NCBI GenBank assembly: GCA_036267135.1
Contig: DATAWQ010000159.1
Span: 36,603 to 100,602 of the forward strand
DNA length: 64,000 nt
DNA from: PALSA-505 sp036267135
Lineage (GTDB): Bacteria > Actinomycetota > Actinomycetes > Streptosporangiales > Streptosporangiaceae
Direction of reading: 5' to 3'
This document shows positions 25,776 through 34,623 of the stretch, piece after piece. Both the position numbers and the translations under genes were made by a program. Positions within the stretch are counted from its first letter, which is position 1. Each line of letters begins with the position of its first letter. Under the pieces are notes generated by a model, which was not told the origin of the DNA, did no database searches, and saw only the letters and a program-made list of their open reading frames with translations.

Positions 25776-26840
25776 CTACCCCCGGGGGCGCAGCATCCCC
25801 GCGCCAGCCCGGCGCAGCGTGACCTTGACGTTCGCGCCCGCGTCCGGCGGGACGATCACCTCCTGGGCGGCGTCCACCCCGCCGGCCAGCAGGGCTGCGC
25901 CGGTGGGCATGGTCCGCTTCACCAGCCCGAGCCCGATGGGCCCGAGCTCGTGGTGCCGCGCGGCCGAGCCGACGAAGCCGACCTGCGCGCCGTCGAGCTC
26001 GACCGGATCCCCGTGACCGGGCAGCCGGTCGACGCTGCCGTCGAGGTGCAGCAGCACCAGCCGCCGCGGCGGGTGCCCCAGGTTGTGCACCCGGGCTACC
26101 GTCTCCTGGCCGCGGTAGCAGCCCTTGTCCAGGTGCACGGCGGTGTCGATCCAGCCGACCTCGTGCGGGATGGTCCTGTGGTCGGTGTCCAGGCCCAGGC
26201 GGGGCTGGTGCGCGGCGATCCGCAGCGCCTCGTAGGCCCACATCCCGGCCATCCGGCCGCCACGTTCGCGCAGCGCGCCGGCCACGGCGGGGATCTGGTC
26301 CCGGGGCACGATCAGGTCGGTGCCGAGCGGACCCGGCATCGCCATCGCCACACCCGGCCCCGACTCGGCCGGCGCTGACTCGGCCGTGGTGAACTCGGTC
26401 GGGGCGTCCGGGCCCATCAGCGTCAGGACCGCGTATTCGTCCGTCACGTCGGCCGGTTCCACCCGCATCATGAACCGCATGGACTCCAGGAAGTCCAGCA
26501 GCGGGCCCGCGGTGCCCGGCTCGACGTGAATCCAGGTCGCCGTGCCGTCGTCGGCCATCACCAGATGGTGTTCGATGTGGCCGTTGGGGGAGAGAATCAG
26601 CGCCTGTACCACGGCGTTCGCCGCCAGCTTGTCGACATGCTGGGTGGTCAGGCTGTGCAGCCAGGAAAGCCGGTCGGGACCGGGGATGCGCAGGATGCCC
26701 CGGTGCGACCTGTCCACCAGGCCGGCCGCGCGGGCCAGCGCGCGCTGCTCACCGAGCGGGTCACCGTAGTGCGCCGCGACGCCGGTGTCCGGGCCATCGG
26801 CCGGGACCGCGTCGGGCAGCTTCAGCAGCGGGTTCTCCAT
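25776..26840 (-). CDS. ygfZ: Folate-binding protein YgfZ/CAF17 family
   Basis: 354 residues related to aminomethyltransferase, with the YgfZ signature KGCYRGQETVARVHNLG. These proteins bind tetrahydrofolate and help maintain certain iron-sulfur enzymes. The N-terminal HYGDPLGEQRALARAAGLVDRSHRGILRIPGPDRLSWL segment matches the GcvT-like fold. Located next to a Fur-family gene on the same strand (14 bases apart), consistent with metal-related control. Confidence 0.88.
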   Translation of the reverse strand: MENPLLKLPDAVPADGPDTGVAAHYGDPLGEQRALARAAGLVDRSHRGILRIPGPDRLSWLHSLTTQHVDKLAANAVVQALILSPNGHIEHHLVMADDGTATWIHVEPGTAGPLLDFLESMRFMMRVEPADVTDEYAVLTLMGPDAPTEFTTAESAPAESGPGVAMAMPGPLGTDLIVPRDQIPAVAGALRERGGRMAGMWAYEALRIAAHQPRLGLDTDHRTIPHEVGWIDTAVHLDKGCYRGQETVARVHNLGHPPRRLVLLHLDGSVDRLPGHGDPVELDGAQVGFVGSAARHHELGPIGLGLVKRTMPTGAALLAGGVDAAQEVIVPPDAGANVKVTLRRAGAGMLRPRG

Positions 26841-26854
26841 ACGCCCAGGCTATT

Positions 26855-27310
26855 TCAAGCGCTGGCCGCCTCGGACGGCGACGTGCTGGACGCGGACGCC
26901 TTGCGGCAGGCGCCGCAGCGGCCGAACACGGTCAGGTGCCTGACGTCGGTCTCGAAGTCCTGCTCGCTCTCCAGCGAGGTCACCAGCGGCGCGACCGCGG
27001 CCGGGCCGACCTGGTCGATCCGTCCGCACTCGCGGCACACCAGGTGCACGTGCTCCGCCTCGGCCGCGAGGTGGTAGCGGGGCGCGCCGTGCCCGAGGTG
27101 GCTGTGCGTGACCAGGCTGAGCTGTTCGAGCAGCTCCAGCGTGCGGTACACGGTGGAGATGTTCACACCGCGAGCGGTCTGCTGAACCCTGGTGCAGATT
27201 TCCTCGGGGGTGGCGTGTTCGAGTGCGGTCACCGCCTCCAGCACGAGCTGGCGCTGCGGGGTGACCCGGTAGCCGCGAGCCCGCAGCTCGTCGTCCCACG
27301 CCTGCGCCAT
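26855..27310 (-). CDS. Fur-family metalloregulator, Nur-like
   Basis: 151 residues. Winged-helix half has YRVTPQRQLVLEAVTALEHATPEEIC and GVNISTVYRTLELLEQL; the metal half has HLGHGAPRYHLA and HVHLVCRECG, followed by a second CGAC pair. The wording is closest to the nickel-responsive Nur protein of Streptomyces as I recall it, rather than ferric Fur or Zur, but the metal cannot be proven from sequence. The last 20 residues are a Ser/Ala-rich tail. Gene lies directly upstream of ygfZ on the same strand and divergent from a small transcription unit. Confidence 0.85.
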   Translation of the reverse strand: MAQAWDDELRARGYRVTPQRQLVLEAVTALEHATPEEICTRVQQTARGVNISTVYRTLELLEQLSLVTHSHLGHGAPRYHLAAEAEHVHLVCRECGRIDQVGPAAVAPLVTSLESEQDFETDVRHLTVFGRCGACRKASASSTSPSEAASA

Positions 27311-27369
27311 ACCCGCAGTTTAGTGACGCGAGCGTGGACCGTCGCGGCGACGAGCGGCCGAAAACCCTC

Positions 27370-27398
27370 TTGCCAGCTCGCGACCGCCGAAGTAGCGT
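27370..27398 (+). promoter_or_regulatory. Putative sigma-70-type promoter of the small unit at 27.4 kb
   Basis: TTGCCA at 27370-27375 and TAGCGT at 27393-27398 are separated by 17 bases, a good match to the actinobacterial vegetative promoter pattern. A start point about 7 bases on would give a 15-20 base leader before the strong ribosome site. Confidence 0.45.
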
Positions 27399-27404
27399 TC
27401 GGGC

Positions 27405-27695
27405 TACGCGGGAAAGGAGGTGGTCCAAAAGTATGCATAGATGTTGGACACGTGAGGTGGCTGTCCGTTAGCTGCCGTCCCGCCGACACGCAGGCGACTG
27501 CGTGCATCACCGGTAGGGCGTCCGGGCTGGTGTGTTCTTTGTAACCGCTAGTACCGGTGCCCGGTTCGCCGCAGGGCGGCGGCCGGCGAAAACTCGGCAG
27601 ACACCGAACCCCCGGGTTGACCGGCCTAGTCCAGTCGGTCCCCGCGGCTGAGCACCTGTTCAGTCCGCGGGAGATGCCCGGGGGTCTTTTCTTGC
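27405..27695 (+). ncRNA. Candidate small RNA with a 12-codon ORF and a three-way-junction terminator
   Basis: After the promoter comes AAAGGAGGTGG, a near-perfect anti-16S site, then ATG at 27434 opening a 12-codon frame MHRCWTREVAVR ending TAG. Downstream, ACCCCCGGG (27608-27616) pairs perfectly with CCCGGGGGT (27677-27685). Between them lie two hairpins: GACCG/CGGTC (27619-27640) and CCCGCGGCTGA/TCAGTCCGCGGG (27641-27671). A U-rich TCTTTTCTT follows. This looks like an independent short transcript with a structured end. I do not recognise a known RNA family. No protein gene follows on this strand. Confidence 0.45.
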
Positions 27696-27771
27696 CCGCT
27701 ATGCCATGTCGCCCTGTGCGGCTGCGATCTGCCTTCCTGAACGGCTGCGCACGTCGGCCAGATCGCCCGCG

Positions 27772-28359
27772 CTATCCCTCGGACACCCTCTTGAGCTGCG
27801 CGGACAGGTGTGGCTGCAGCCCTTGCCCGACCGCCGCCATGTCGTAGGCGTAGGCGAGGTCCTCGCCGACCAGGCCGTAGAGCCGGTGGCCCGCGGTGAC
27901 TTCCTTGGCCGAGTCCGTCCTGGTCACCACGTCGGTGCTCAGCTCGATCCGGGTGCCGGTGATCTCCCCGAGATAGATCTCGGCGACTCCGGTGGGATGG
28001 ACGAGCAGAAGTTCCACCCGGTTGTCCGGCCGCGGCCGCCAGAACCCGGCCTCGGTGCCGAGCGGTCGGCCGGGTATCCCGTTCTCGTCCAGCAGCCAGG
28101 TCCGGCTGGTGTAGATCAGGAACGGCTTCCCGTTGTGGCTGAACGAAAGCTCCTGCCCGAACCTGAAGCTGTCTATCGTCGGGTAGCCGCCCACCCCGGC
28201 GCCCTGCCAGCGGCCGAGCAGAAAGCTCAGCGGCGCGATGTCCGGGTGGGGTTCCGGCGCCGGTTGCTCGTCGGGCACCGGGGACGGCCGGTAAAACTCG
28301 ATGACCGGTCCGGACGGGTCGGGAGCGGTGTTCTGCGGTGACTCGGTTTCTTCAGGCAT
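27772..28359 (-). CDS. FABP/nitrobindin-like heme-binding protein
   Basis: 195 residues forming a small beta-barrel of the nitrobindin (DUF1794) family. LSFLLGRWQGAGVGGYPTID carries the GxWxGxG signature, and a conserved His near the end (LQPHLSAQL) matches the heme ligand. Family members bind ferric heme and isomerise peroxynitrite to nitrate; that function is inferred. The N-terminal 35 residues are a Pro-rich extension. Start ATG overlaps the stop of the small membrane gene upstream (TGATG), so the two are coupled. Confidence 0.85.
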   Translation of the reverse strand: MPEETESPQNTAPDPSGPVIEFYRPSPVPDEQPAPEPHPDIAPLSFLLGRWQGAGVGGYPTIDSFRFGQELSFSHNGKPFLIYTSRTWLLDENGIPGRPLGTEAGFWRPRPDNRVELLLVHPTGVAEIYLGEITGTRIELSTDVVTRTDSAKEVTAGHRLYGLVGEDLAYAYDMAAVGQGLQPHLSAQLKRVSEG

Positions 28360-28619
28360 CAGGTGACCGGGTGTGGGCTCGTGGTTTGGTTGGCGGCTAG
28401 CTCGGCTTGTCCGGCGCTGTCGGCCGGGCTAGCGCCTGTGGCGGGGGTGACGTCAGTGGCGGAGCCGGTGTCGGCGGCGCGGGGGCCGCTGGCCGGCTGC
28501 GCCGACGAAGTCCGGCCGACCGGACAGGTGCGATAGAGCCGCACCGATACGTAGCCGGTCCACCCCGCGAGGACGGCGAACGCGGCCACCAGGACCCACA
28601 GGCTCAACATGCCGTGCAT
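28359..28619 (-). CDS. Small single-span membrane protein
   Basis: 86 residues: one N-terminal transmembrane helix (LSLWVLVAAFAVLAGWTGYVSVRLY), then a short basic RTCPVGR and a Ser/Thr/Ala/Pro-rich disordered tail. No family recognised. Its stop overlaps the nitrobindin-like start by one base, so it is almost surely translated and co-expressed with it. A membrane partner of the heme protein is possible but only suggested by gene order. Confidence 0.6.
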   Translation of the reverse strand: MHGMLSLWVLVAAFAVLAGWTGYVSVRLYRTCPVGRTSSAQPASGPRAADTGSATDVTPATGASPADSAGQAELAANQTTSPHPVT

Positions 28620-28812
28620 AGCGGTTCAGTCTAGGCAGCCTGCCGCCCGCTCCGCCGCATGCCACGCGCGATCCGGTCGACATAGCTAATATCATCGAAT
28701 CTTCACCAATCCTTTCTCTATTATCGATAGCAAAAGCGAAACTGTCACTGCTGCCTGGTAGCTTCGGACTAGATGCCAGGCAGCCCTAGCGCCCGGTGGG
28801 AGGTGACCCCTG

Positions 28813-29115
28813 ATGACCAGCGACTCAGCCCCGGCAGACCCGGCTGGCCCGGCGGATCCGGCTGGCCCGGGAGTCCCGTGCCCGCCGCCCGCATCGGCCC
28901 CGCCGCCCGTATCGTGCCCGCTGCCGCCGTGCCTGCCGCCTGTGCCGGGGCCGCCTGTGCCGGGGCCGCCCGTGCCGGGGCCGCCCGTGCCGGTGTGGCT
29001 GGAGGCTGACCCGCTGACCGACGCGGACCTGCCACCTAACTCAATAGCAACACTCATCTCACCTAACACGAAAGTGATGACTCGTCCCTTGGGTGATAGC
29101 CAGCCGTCTGCCTAA
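28813..29115 (+). CDS. Doubtful Pro/Cys-rich small protein
   Basis: 100 codons beginning MTSDSAPADPAGPADPAG, then a Pro/Cys-rich stretch with repeated PPVPG units, and ending with a less biased segment. An SD-like GGGAGGTGAC lies about 7 bases before the ATG. No family recognised; the repeated 15-base units make chance opening in GC-rich DNA plausible. An opposite-strand frame at 28692-29069 is even less convincing. The 28620-28812 stretch in front is less GC-rich and probably carries promoters for the leftward small membrane gene. Confidence 0.3.
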   Translation: MTSDSAPADPAGPADPAGPGVPCPPPASAPPPVSCPLPPCLPPVPGPPVPGPPVPGPPVPVWLEADPLTDADLPPNSIATLISPNTKVMTRPLGDSQPSA

Positions 29116-29202
29116 CACACCCAGAGTCACCGTAAGAGAACTCGTTGCATAACAAGGGAACCCGCTGACCTCGGCTTATGGCCGCACGCTAGGGTCGCGA
29201 AC

Positions 29203-29568
29203 ATGGCAGCGCGTTCCCTGGTCGTGAAGGTCACCGCGGGCAAAGATGATCCCGAACGTTGCAACCAGGCGTTCACGGTGGCCGCTACGGCCGCCGCCAG
29301 TGGGGTGAGCATCTCGCTCTGGCTAACGGGGGAGGCGTCGTGGTTCGCCCTGCCGGGGCGGGCCGAAGAGTTCTCGCTCCCGCACGCCGCGCCGCTGGCT
29401 GACCTGCTGGCGGGCATTCTGGCCGCAGGGACGGTGACCTTGTGCACGCAGTGCGCCGCCCGGCGAGACATCAAGCCCGAGGACTTGCTCGACGGCATCA
29501 GGATCGCGGGTGCCCCGACCTTCGTGGCCGAGGTAACCGAAGAAGGCGTCCAGGCCCTCGTCTACTAA
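29203..29568 (+). CDS. DsrE-family protein
   Basis: 121 residues with the DsrE/F-like alpha/beta fold: KVTAGKDDPERCNQAFTVAATAAASGVSISLWLTG at the front and LCTQCAARRDIKPEDLLDGIRIAG with two close cysteines (CTQC) in the position of the sulfur-transfer loop. Family members handle small sulfur carriers or peroxides; the role here is unknown. Stands alone, convergent to gatD. Confidence 0.85.
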   Translation: MAARSLVVKVTAGKDDPERCNQAFTVAATAAASGVSISLWLTGEASWFALPGRAEEFSLPHAAPLADLLAGILAAGTVTLCTQCAARRDIKPEDLLDGIRIAGAPTFVAEVTEEGVQALVY

Positions 29569-29592
29569 CCCGCTCCACCGGCACCCGGCAGG

Positions 29593-30330
29593 CTAACTGG
29601 AGACGGCGGCCAGCCGCTCGTCCCTGAGCTTGCGCCCCCACTCCTCAGCCGTGTCGGGAAGCTCGGGCAGCGGGCCTGCGGCCCAGCCGAGCAGCAAGTC
29701 GGCCAGGGCGGGGTTACGGACCAGAGCCGGCCCGTGCAGGTAGGTGCCAAGAATCCGCCCGGAGTAAGCGCCCTCAGTGCCGTCACCGTTGCCTACCCCG
29801 ACGCTGACCCGGGCCAGCGGCCTGGCACCCGGGCCGAGCCTGGTGACGCCTTGGTGGTTCTCGAAACCGGTCAGCCGCGGCACCCCCAACGTGGTGTCCA
29901 CGTCAGCGAGAATCTCCCCGACGGCGCGCCGCTCGCCGCGCACACTGGTGATGTCGAGGATCTCCAGGCCGGGCACCGGCTGGCCTTCCTCGCCGGCGAA
30001 CTCCCCGCCCACGACCTGGTAGCCGGCGCATACGGCGAAGACGACCGCTCCGGCTTCGGCCGCGGCCGCGAGGCCGCCGTCAGCCCGCAGCCGGCGCGCC
30101 GCCAGAATCTGCGGCAGATCCTCGCCGCCACCCAGCAGGTAGATGTCGGCCTGACGGGGCACGGGCTGATCGGAGTTCACGCAGATCGACTCGGTCGCGA
30201 TGCCGCGTAGCTGAGCCCGGCGTTCCAGGATGAGCAGGTTCCCCCGGTCCCCGTATGTGCTGAGCAGGTCCGGATACACCCACGCCAGTCGCAGGGCACT
30301 CGTCCGTGGTGAGGATTGCGGTGTGTTCAT
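29593..30330 (-). CDS. gatD: Lipid II isoglutaminyl synthase, glutaminase subunit GatD
   Basis: Class I-type glutamine amidotransferase that supplies ammonia to MurT for amidating D-Glu in peptidoglycan stem peptides. 245 residues. Motifs: LAWVYPDLLSTYGDRGNLLIL at the N-terminus, YLLGGGEDLPQ, the nucleophile elbow FAVCAGYQVVGGEF, and the late His in LGTYLHGPALVRNPALAD. Start ATG overlaps the murT stop (ATGA), ensuring 1:1 production. Confidence 0.94.
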   Translation of the reverse strand: MNTPQSSPRTSALRLAWVYPDLLSTYGDRGNLLILERRAQLRGIATESICVNSDQPVPRQADIYLLGGGEDLPQILAARRLRADGGLAAAAEAGAVVFAVCAGYQVVGGEFAGEEGQPVPGLEILDITSVRGERRAVGEILADVDTTLGVPRLTGFENHQGVTRLGPGARPLARVSVGVGNGDGTEGAYSGRILGTYLHGPALVRNPALADLLLGWAAGPLPELPDTAEEWGRKLRDERLAAVSS

Positions 30331-31583
30331 GCGGTCCTGCCGAAGGTCGTCCGGATCTGCTGGAACGCCGTGTAGTTGGCGATCACGTCCAGGTTGCCGC
30401 CGGGGTCGACCAGGTCGACCGCCTCATCCACTCCCGCCACGAGCTGGAAGGCTACCCCGTCGGCCTCTAGCCGGACGGCGAGGTCGAGTCTGCGTTCGCC
30501 GGCCACGAAGACCTGCCGCCCACGCAAGTGCCGGTAGTCCACGTCCCACAGCCAGGATGTGTCTCGTCCGTCCGGCCCCTGAGCGTTCACCGCCAGGACG
30601 ACCGACGTGGGCGCCGGGGCCAGCACGTCGAAAGCCTCCAGCCATCCGGCGGGGTTCTTGGCCAGCAGCAGCCGCACGCTCCGGCCGCGCCGCGGCACGG
30701 TCGTGTAGCGGCCGGCCACCGAGGTGACCTGTCGCAGCTTCGGCAGGGCCGATTCGGCGTCGATGCCGAACCGCTCGGCCACCGCCAGCGCCACGACCGC
30801 GTTGGCCCGGTTGGCCCGCCCGGGCAGGGCGAGTCCAAGTTCGAGCCTGCGGCCGGACGGATCAACCACAACCTCAGCGTCCAGGGTCCAGGTCACGGAC
30901 GGCCGGGCGAACCCGCATTCGCCGCAGCGCCAGTCGCCAGCCGGCTGACCGTCTCCGTCCCTGTGCAGGTGGGCCCCGCATTCGGGGCAGCACCAGGAAT
31001 CTTCGCGCCAGCGCTGCCCGGCCGCCACCCTGGTCACCTGCTTCGCGCCGCTGGCCGCCCAGGCGATCAGCGGGTCGTCGGCGTTGGCGACCACCTGGCA
31101 GTCGGGCGCATCGGCCAGCGCGTCCCGCCAGCGCCGCGCGACGAGCCAAATCTCGGCCGCTCTGTCCATCTGGTCCCGGCTGAGGTTGAGCAGCGCCACC
31201 ACGCGCGCAGCGGTAGCGGTCAGCACCGACGGCACGTACTTCTCGTCCACCTCGAGCACGCCGAACGGAGCATCCTGCTCTTTGCCGAGCGCCGCGGCCA
31301 GGCCGGCCTCCATGTTGGCGCCGAACGCGTTCGTCGCGACCCGCTGGCCCAGTGACTCGAGCGCGGCCGTGATCAGGCGCGTCGTGGTCGTCTTGCCGTT
31401 CGTGCCGGTCACCAGCACGATCTTCTTGCCGACAGCGAGCTGCCCGAGCAGCCCGGGGTCAAGTCTTAGCGCGATGACGCCGCCGATCACGGACCCGTCG
31501 CCACGGCCGGTGAGCCGGGATACCCGGCCGGCCGCGCCGCCGATGGTGGTGGCCAGGCGAGCGCGCAGTTGAATTTTGCTCAT
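30327..31583 (-). CDS. murT: Lipid II isoglutaminyl synthase, ligase subunit MurT
   Basis: Mur-ligase-like ATPase that amidates the alpha-carboxyl of D-isoglutamate in lipid II. 418 residues. P-loop VTGTNGKTTTTRL (about 59-71), central Mur ligase block VLEVDEKYVP, and the family-specific inserted zinc ribbon CCPECG...CGECG at about 202-230. C-terminal DUF1727-type domain. 30 bases downstream of the HerA-like gene on the same strand, so the upstream four-gene operon may read into it. Confidence 0.94.
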   Translation of the reverse strand: MSKIQLRARLATTIGGAAGRVSRLTGRGDGSVIGGVIALRLDPGLLGQLAVGKKIVLVTGTNGKTTTTRLITAALESLGQRVATNAFGANMEAGLAAALGKEQDAPFGVLEVDEKYVPSVLTATAARVVALLNLSRDQMDRAAEIWLVARRWRDALADAPDCQVVANADDPLIAWAASGAKQVTRVAAGQRWREDSWCCPECGAHLHRDGDGQPAGDWRCGECGFARPSVTWTLDAEVVVDPSGRRLELGLALPGRANRANAVVALAVAERFGIDAESALPKLRQVTSVAGRYTTVPRRGRSVRLLLAKNPAGWLEAFDVLAPAPTSVVLAVNAQGPDGRDTSWLWDVDYRHLRGRQVFVAGERRLDLAVRLEADGVAFQLVAGVDEAVDLVDPGGNLDVIANYTAFQQIRTTFGRTA

Positions 31584-31613
31584 CGCCGCCGATGGTATCG
31601 CCGCCCACGAGGG

Positions 31614-34541
31614 CTACGGAGCCAGCTCGTCGGCCTCCAAGCCGATTAGCTCGTCAGCATCGGCGGAGATAAACCTGCACGGCCAGGAAAGCACCACGCC
31701 AAGCCAGCCGGCGACCTGCATCATGTCGGCTGCGCGCCCGAACTGCAGGTCGGGATCCTGCCCCACCATCACGGTCTTCAGGTCGGCCGAGAAACCACCG
31801 TGGTCGTCGCCGCCGAACAGCAGGTTCCAGGCGACGCGCCGGTTGGCTTGGAGTTCCATCGACAGCGAGTGACGTCGCAGCGCGTAGACCCGGTGACCTA
31901 CCCGCATATCTGGCCAGTCCATGAGGCCCACCAGGTCATAGTCGATCGGTGGGGCCCGGTCGTAGGGATCGGCTCGCGGCCCGCCGAGCGGGCAGACGCG
32001 CTCAACCTCGTGTATCCACCGAACCTGCGGCACCACCCAGACAGGCCCCGCGCGATTGCCGGCCGGATCGACGCCAGCCAGGAGCGACAATGCCACCCCG
32101 CAGACGCTGGTGGCCAGCCGGTCGGGGTCGTAGCTGCCGCGCACGCTGACGCCGCGGGCTCCGACCGACCGGTCGATGAGGGTCGCGAGCGCACATTCGC
32201 GCAGCCTGGGATCCAGACCGGCCCATTGCTGCCGCAACTGCGCCGGCGGTGTGGGCAGGTTCTTGTTGGTCAGGAACGCCAGCACCAGGACTTCCGTCCA
32301 CACTCGCAGCCAGGCGTGCTCGGCGGACCCCGAAAGCAGGTCGGCGGTGCGCAACTCGAGCAGCGTGCAGGCCCGTTCCCGCACGCACTGCGGGCCGCAG
32401 GCCGGGCTGCGGCGGCTGCGCAGCGGCGGGGGCGGGCTGTCGGTGACCCGCTCCTGGCCCTCGCCCAGCGGCACCCGGATCCGCAACGGGCGGTCCATGC
32501 CGTCGGCGAACACGGCGGCCACCCCGGGTTCGAGCGAGACCACCTGGCGGGACTGCTCGTCGTCGAGGTTCATGGCGGCGCCGACAACCTGCCGGTCGTC
32601 GTGAGCGGGCAGCCGGTGCACGATCTTCAGCGCGGTGTTCTTGACCACATCGGGCACGAGCTTGGCCGGAATCTGCTCGGCCACCACGATGCCCTCGCCG
32701 TAGGCCCGGATCTCGGCCAGCATCCCGGCGAACAGTTCGACCGCGTGCGAGCCAGCCCGCTCGGTGCCGCGGTTGCGCAGCAGCCGGTGCGCCTCTTCGA
32801 TCACGATGATGTGCCGCAGCCCGGTCACCCGCTCCCGCCGGGAGCGCAGCCGCAGGTGCTCGACCAGCCTGATGATCAGCGTGCCCATCAGGAAAGCCTT
32901 GTCCTCGTCGTTGGCGACGTCTTCGATGGCCAGCACCACGTTGCGGCGGACCAGTTCGGATATGTCAGCCGGGTGACCGCCTTCGAAGAACCGGCCGGCC
33001 GACCCGACCCGCAGCGAGCGCAGCCGCACGTCCACGAAGCCCCGCACGTCGGCCTGCAGCTCCTGGCCGTACCCGACATCGTCGATGACCTGCAGGGCGG
33101 CCCGCTGCAACTGCTCCAGCGTCGGGATGGCCGGCGCCACGACGGCGCCGGGGAACCCCCGGCCGGTGACCACGTCCCAGCCGGCCTGCTCGTAAACCCG
33201 CTGCAGGGCCTGCGACATGATCTGCGGGAACGGCTCCTCGGCGTCGAAGGCGGCCTGGAAGAGCGCGCGCACCATGTCGATGTGCGCCTGCACCGGGTAG
33301 CCGGGCTCGGGTGCGAGCGGGTTCACCGACAGCGGCACCGCCCGGGAGTCGGACGGGTTGATGACCGTGACCTGCCCGAGTCCCTCGATGCGTCCCGCCA
33401 TGGCCGCGTACTCGGACTTGGCGGGCTCGATGGCCAGCCAGGGCAGGCCGGCCCGCGAGCAGCCCTCCAGGATGTGCCTGACCGTCTGGGATTTCCCGGC
33501 CCCGGTGGCCCCGGTCACGAACGTGTGCCGGTTCAGGGTGGACAGCGGCACCCGGAACGTGCCGACCTCCCGGTCCTGGGCGTCCAGGATCGTGCCGATC
33601 TCGATCACACCGGCCCCGCCGTAGGGCGTCTGTCCGGCCAAGGAGGCAGAACCCTCGGTCTCGCTGGTCACATCGAAATAGCCGGGGTCGAGCACGCGCA
33701 GCCCGGGAACCTCCCGGCGGGGCAGCCCGGTGAGCGCGGCGAGGGTCCCGGCCGTGGCCGCGAACGGCGTGGCCGCGCCGTCGGTCGCATCCTGCACCTT
33801 CACCGAGAGCGCCTCGGCCAGGCTGTGCGCCTCCAGGCCGCTGCGCAGCCGGTAGGGGTGCCTGCTCAGGTCCACCGAGCCGACCAGCACGGGCGCGAGC
33901 AGCCGCAACTCCTCCACCGTGGCGGCACCGGCCAGCACGCGCACGCTCCACAGGCCGGCCTCGCGGAAGGCGTCCAGTTCGGCCATCCGCCGCTGCGCAC
34001 GCTCCACGTCGAACCTGGAATGCTCCTCCTCGTACCGGCGGAGCACGTTGAGCTGGGTACGCAGCTCCGCGACCTCGGCGTCGATGTGCTCGGTGGGCTC
34101 GGCGATCACCAGCCAGCCGAACCTGCGGCCCATCAGGGTCGCCAGCGTCGACTCGAACAACGTCGGTGTCTTGCTCTGCTCGCGGTGGTCCGGGCGATCT
34201 TCGGCGGCCAGTGGCGGGGCCTGGCGTCCCGAGCACGACGTCCACACCATCTGGTTCAGCTCGGCCCGCCAGTCGTCACCGATGGGCAGGCCGCGCGCGC
34301 CAACCGGGAAGAGCAGGCCGCGATCTTCTGCACCGATGCCGCCGGCGTTGGTGATCAGTTCGAGCGGAGCGCCGCCGCCCCGCGACAGCCAGCCGGCCAC
34401 GAACGGACGGCCGTGCTCGGCGGCGCTGAGCACGGCCGGCAGCACGGCGACGAAGTCGGACTCCGGTGAGCTCGCCCCCTCCGAAGCGGTGATCGCCAGG
34501 ACCCGGTACCACGGGCCGGCCAGGCTTTCCCCCGGGTCCAT
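31614..34541 (-). CDS. HerA-like hexameric ATPase with extra N- and C-terminal domains
   Basis: About 975 residues. After a roughly 290-residue N-terminal region comes a beta-barrel-like segment (GTILDAQDREVGTFRVPLSTL), then Walker A FVTGATGAGKSQTVRHI and, much later, Walker B RHIIVIEEAHRLLRNRG, with the AIEDVANDEDKAFLMGTLIIRLVEHLR helix between, the HerA/FtsK-superfamily layout. The C-terminal 300 residues include a Cys group (CGPQCVRERAC) and are not recognised. Start: ATG at 34541 (GAGAG upstream) preferred over a GTG at 34568. Last gene of the GntR-TraG-membrane-HerA operon. The only partner in it with intact ATPase motifs; likely the motor of the complex. Confidence 0.85.
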   Translation of the reverse strand: MDPGESLAGPWYRVLAITASEGASSPESDFVAVLPAVLSAAEHGRPFVAGWLSRGGGAPLELITNAGGIGAEDRGLLFPVGARGLPIGDDWRAELNQMVWTSCSGRQAPPLAAEDRPDHREQSKTPTLFESTLATLMGRRFGWLVIAEPTEHIDAEVAELRTQLNVLRRYEEEHSRFDVERAQRRMAELDAFREAGLWSVRVLAGAATVEELRLLAPVLVGSVDLSRHPYRLRSGLEAHSLAEALSVKVQDATDGAATPFAATAGTLAALTGLPRREVPGLRVLDPGYFDVTSETEGSASLAGQTPYGGAGVIEIGTILDAQDREVGTFRVPLSTLNRHTFVTGATGAGKSQTVRHILEGCSRAGLPWLAIEPAKSEYAAMAGRIEGLGQVTVINPSDSRAVPLSVNPLAPEPGYPVQAHIDMVRALFQAAFDAEEPFPQIMSQALQRVYEQAGWDVVTGRGFPGAVVAPAIPTLEQLQRAALQVIDDVGYGQELQADVRGFVDVRLRSLRVGSAGRFFEGGHPADISELVRRNVVLAIEDVANDEDKAFLMGTLIIRLVEHLRLRSRRERVTGLRHIIVIEEAHRLLRNRGTERAGSHAVELFAGMLAEIRAYGEGIVVAEQIPAKLVPDVVKNTALKIVHRLPAHDDRQVVGAAMNLDDEQSRQVVSLEPGVAAVFADGMDRPLRIRVPLGEGQERVTDSPPPPLRSRRSPACGPQCVRERACTLLELRTADLLSGSAEHAWLRVWTEVLVLAFLTNKNLPTPPAQLRQQWAGLDPRLRECALATLIDRSVGARGVSVRGSYDPDRLATSVCGVALSLLAGVDPAGNRAGPVWVVPQVRWIHEVERVCPLGGPRADPYDRAPPIDYDLVGLMDWPDMRVGHRVYALRRHSLSMELQANRRVAWNLLFGGDDHGGFSADLKTVMVGQDPDLQFGRAADMMQVAGWLGVVLSWPCRFISADADELIGLEADELAP

Positions 34542-34623
34542 GGTTACTCTCGCGTGATGACCGTCCACGTAGCGTGCATATCAGGCCACGGCCATCCGCG
34601 CCAGCGGTATCGGCCCGGGCGCC

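Noticed and set aside
28692..29069. Minus-strand Gly-rich frame of 125 codons
   Set aside because: No ribosome site and only Gly/Thr repeats that mirror the plus-strand Pro repeats; not supported.
31800..34469. 889-codon plus-strand open frame
   Set aside because: Antisense to the HerA-like gene whose Walker motifs are clear; composition is typical of a shadow.
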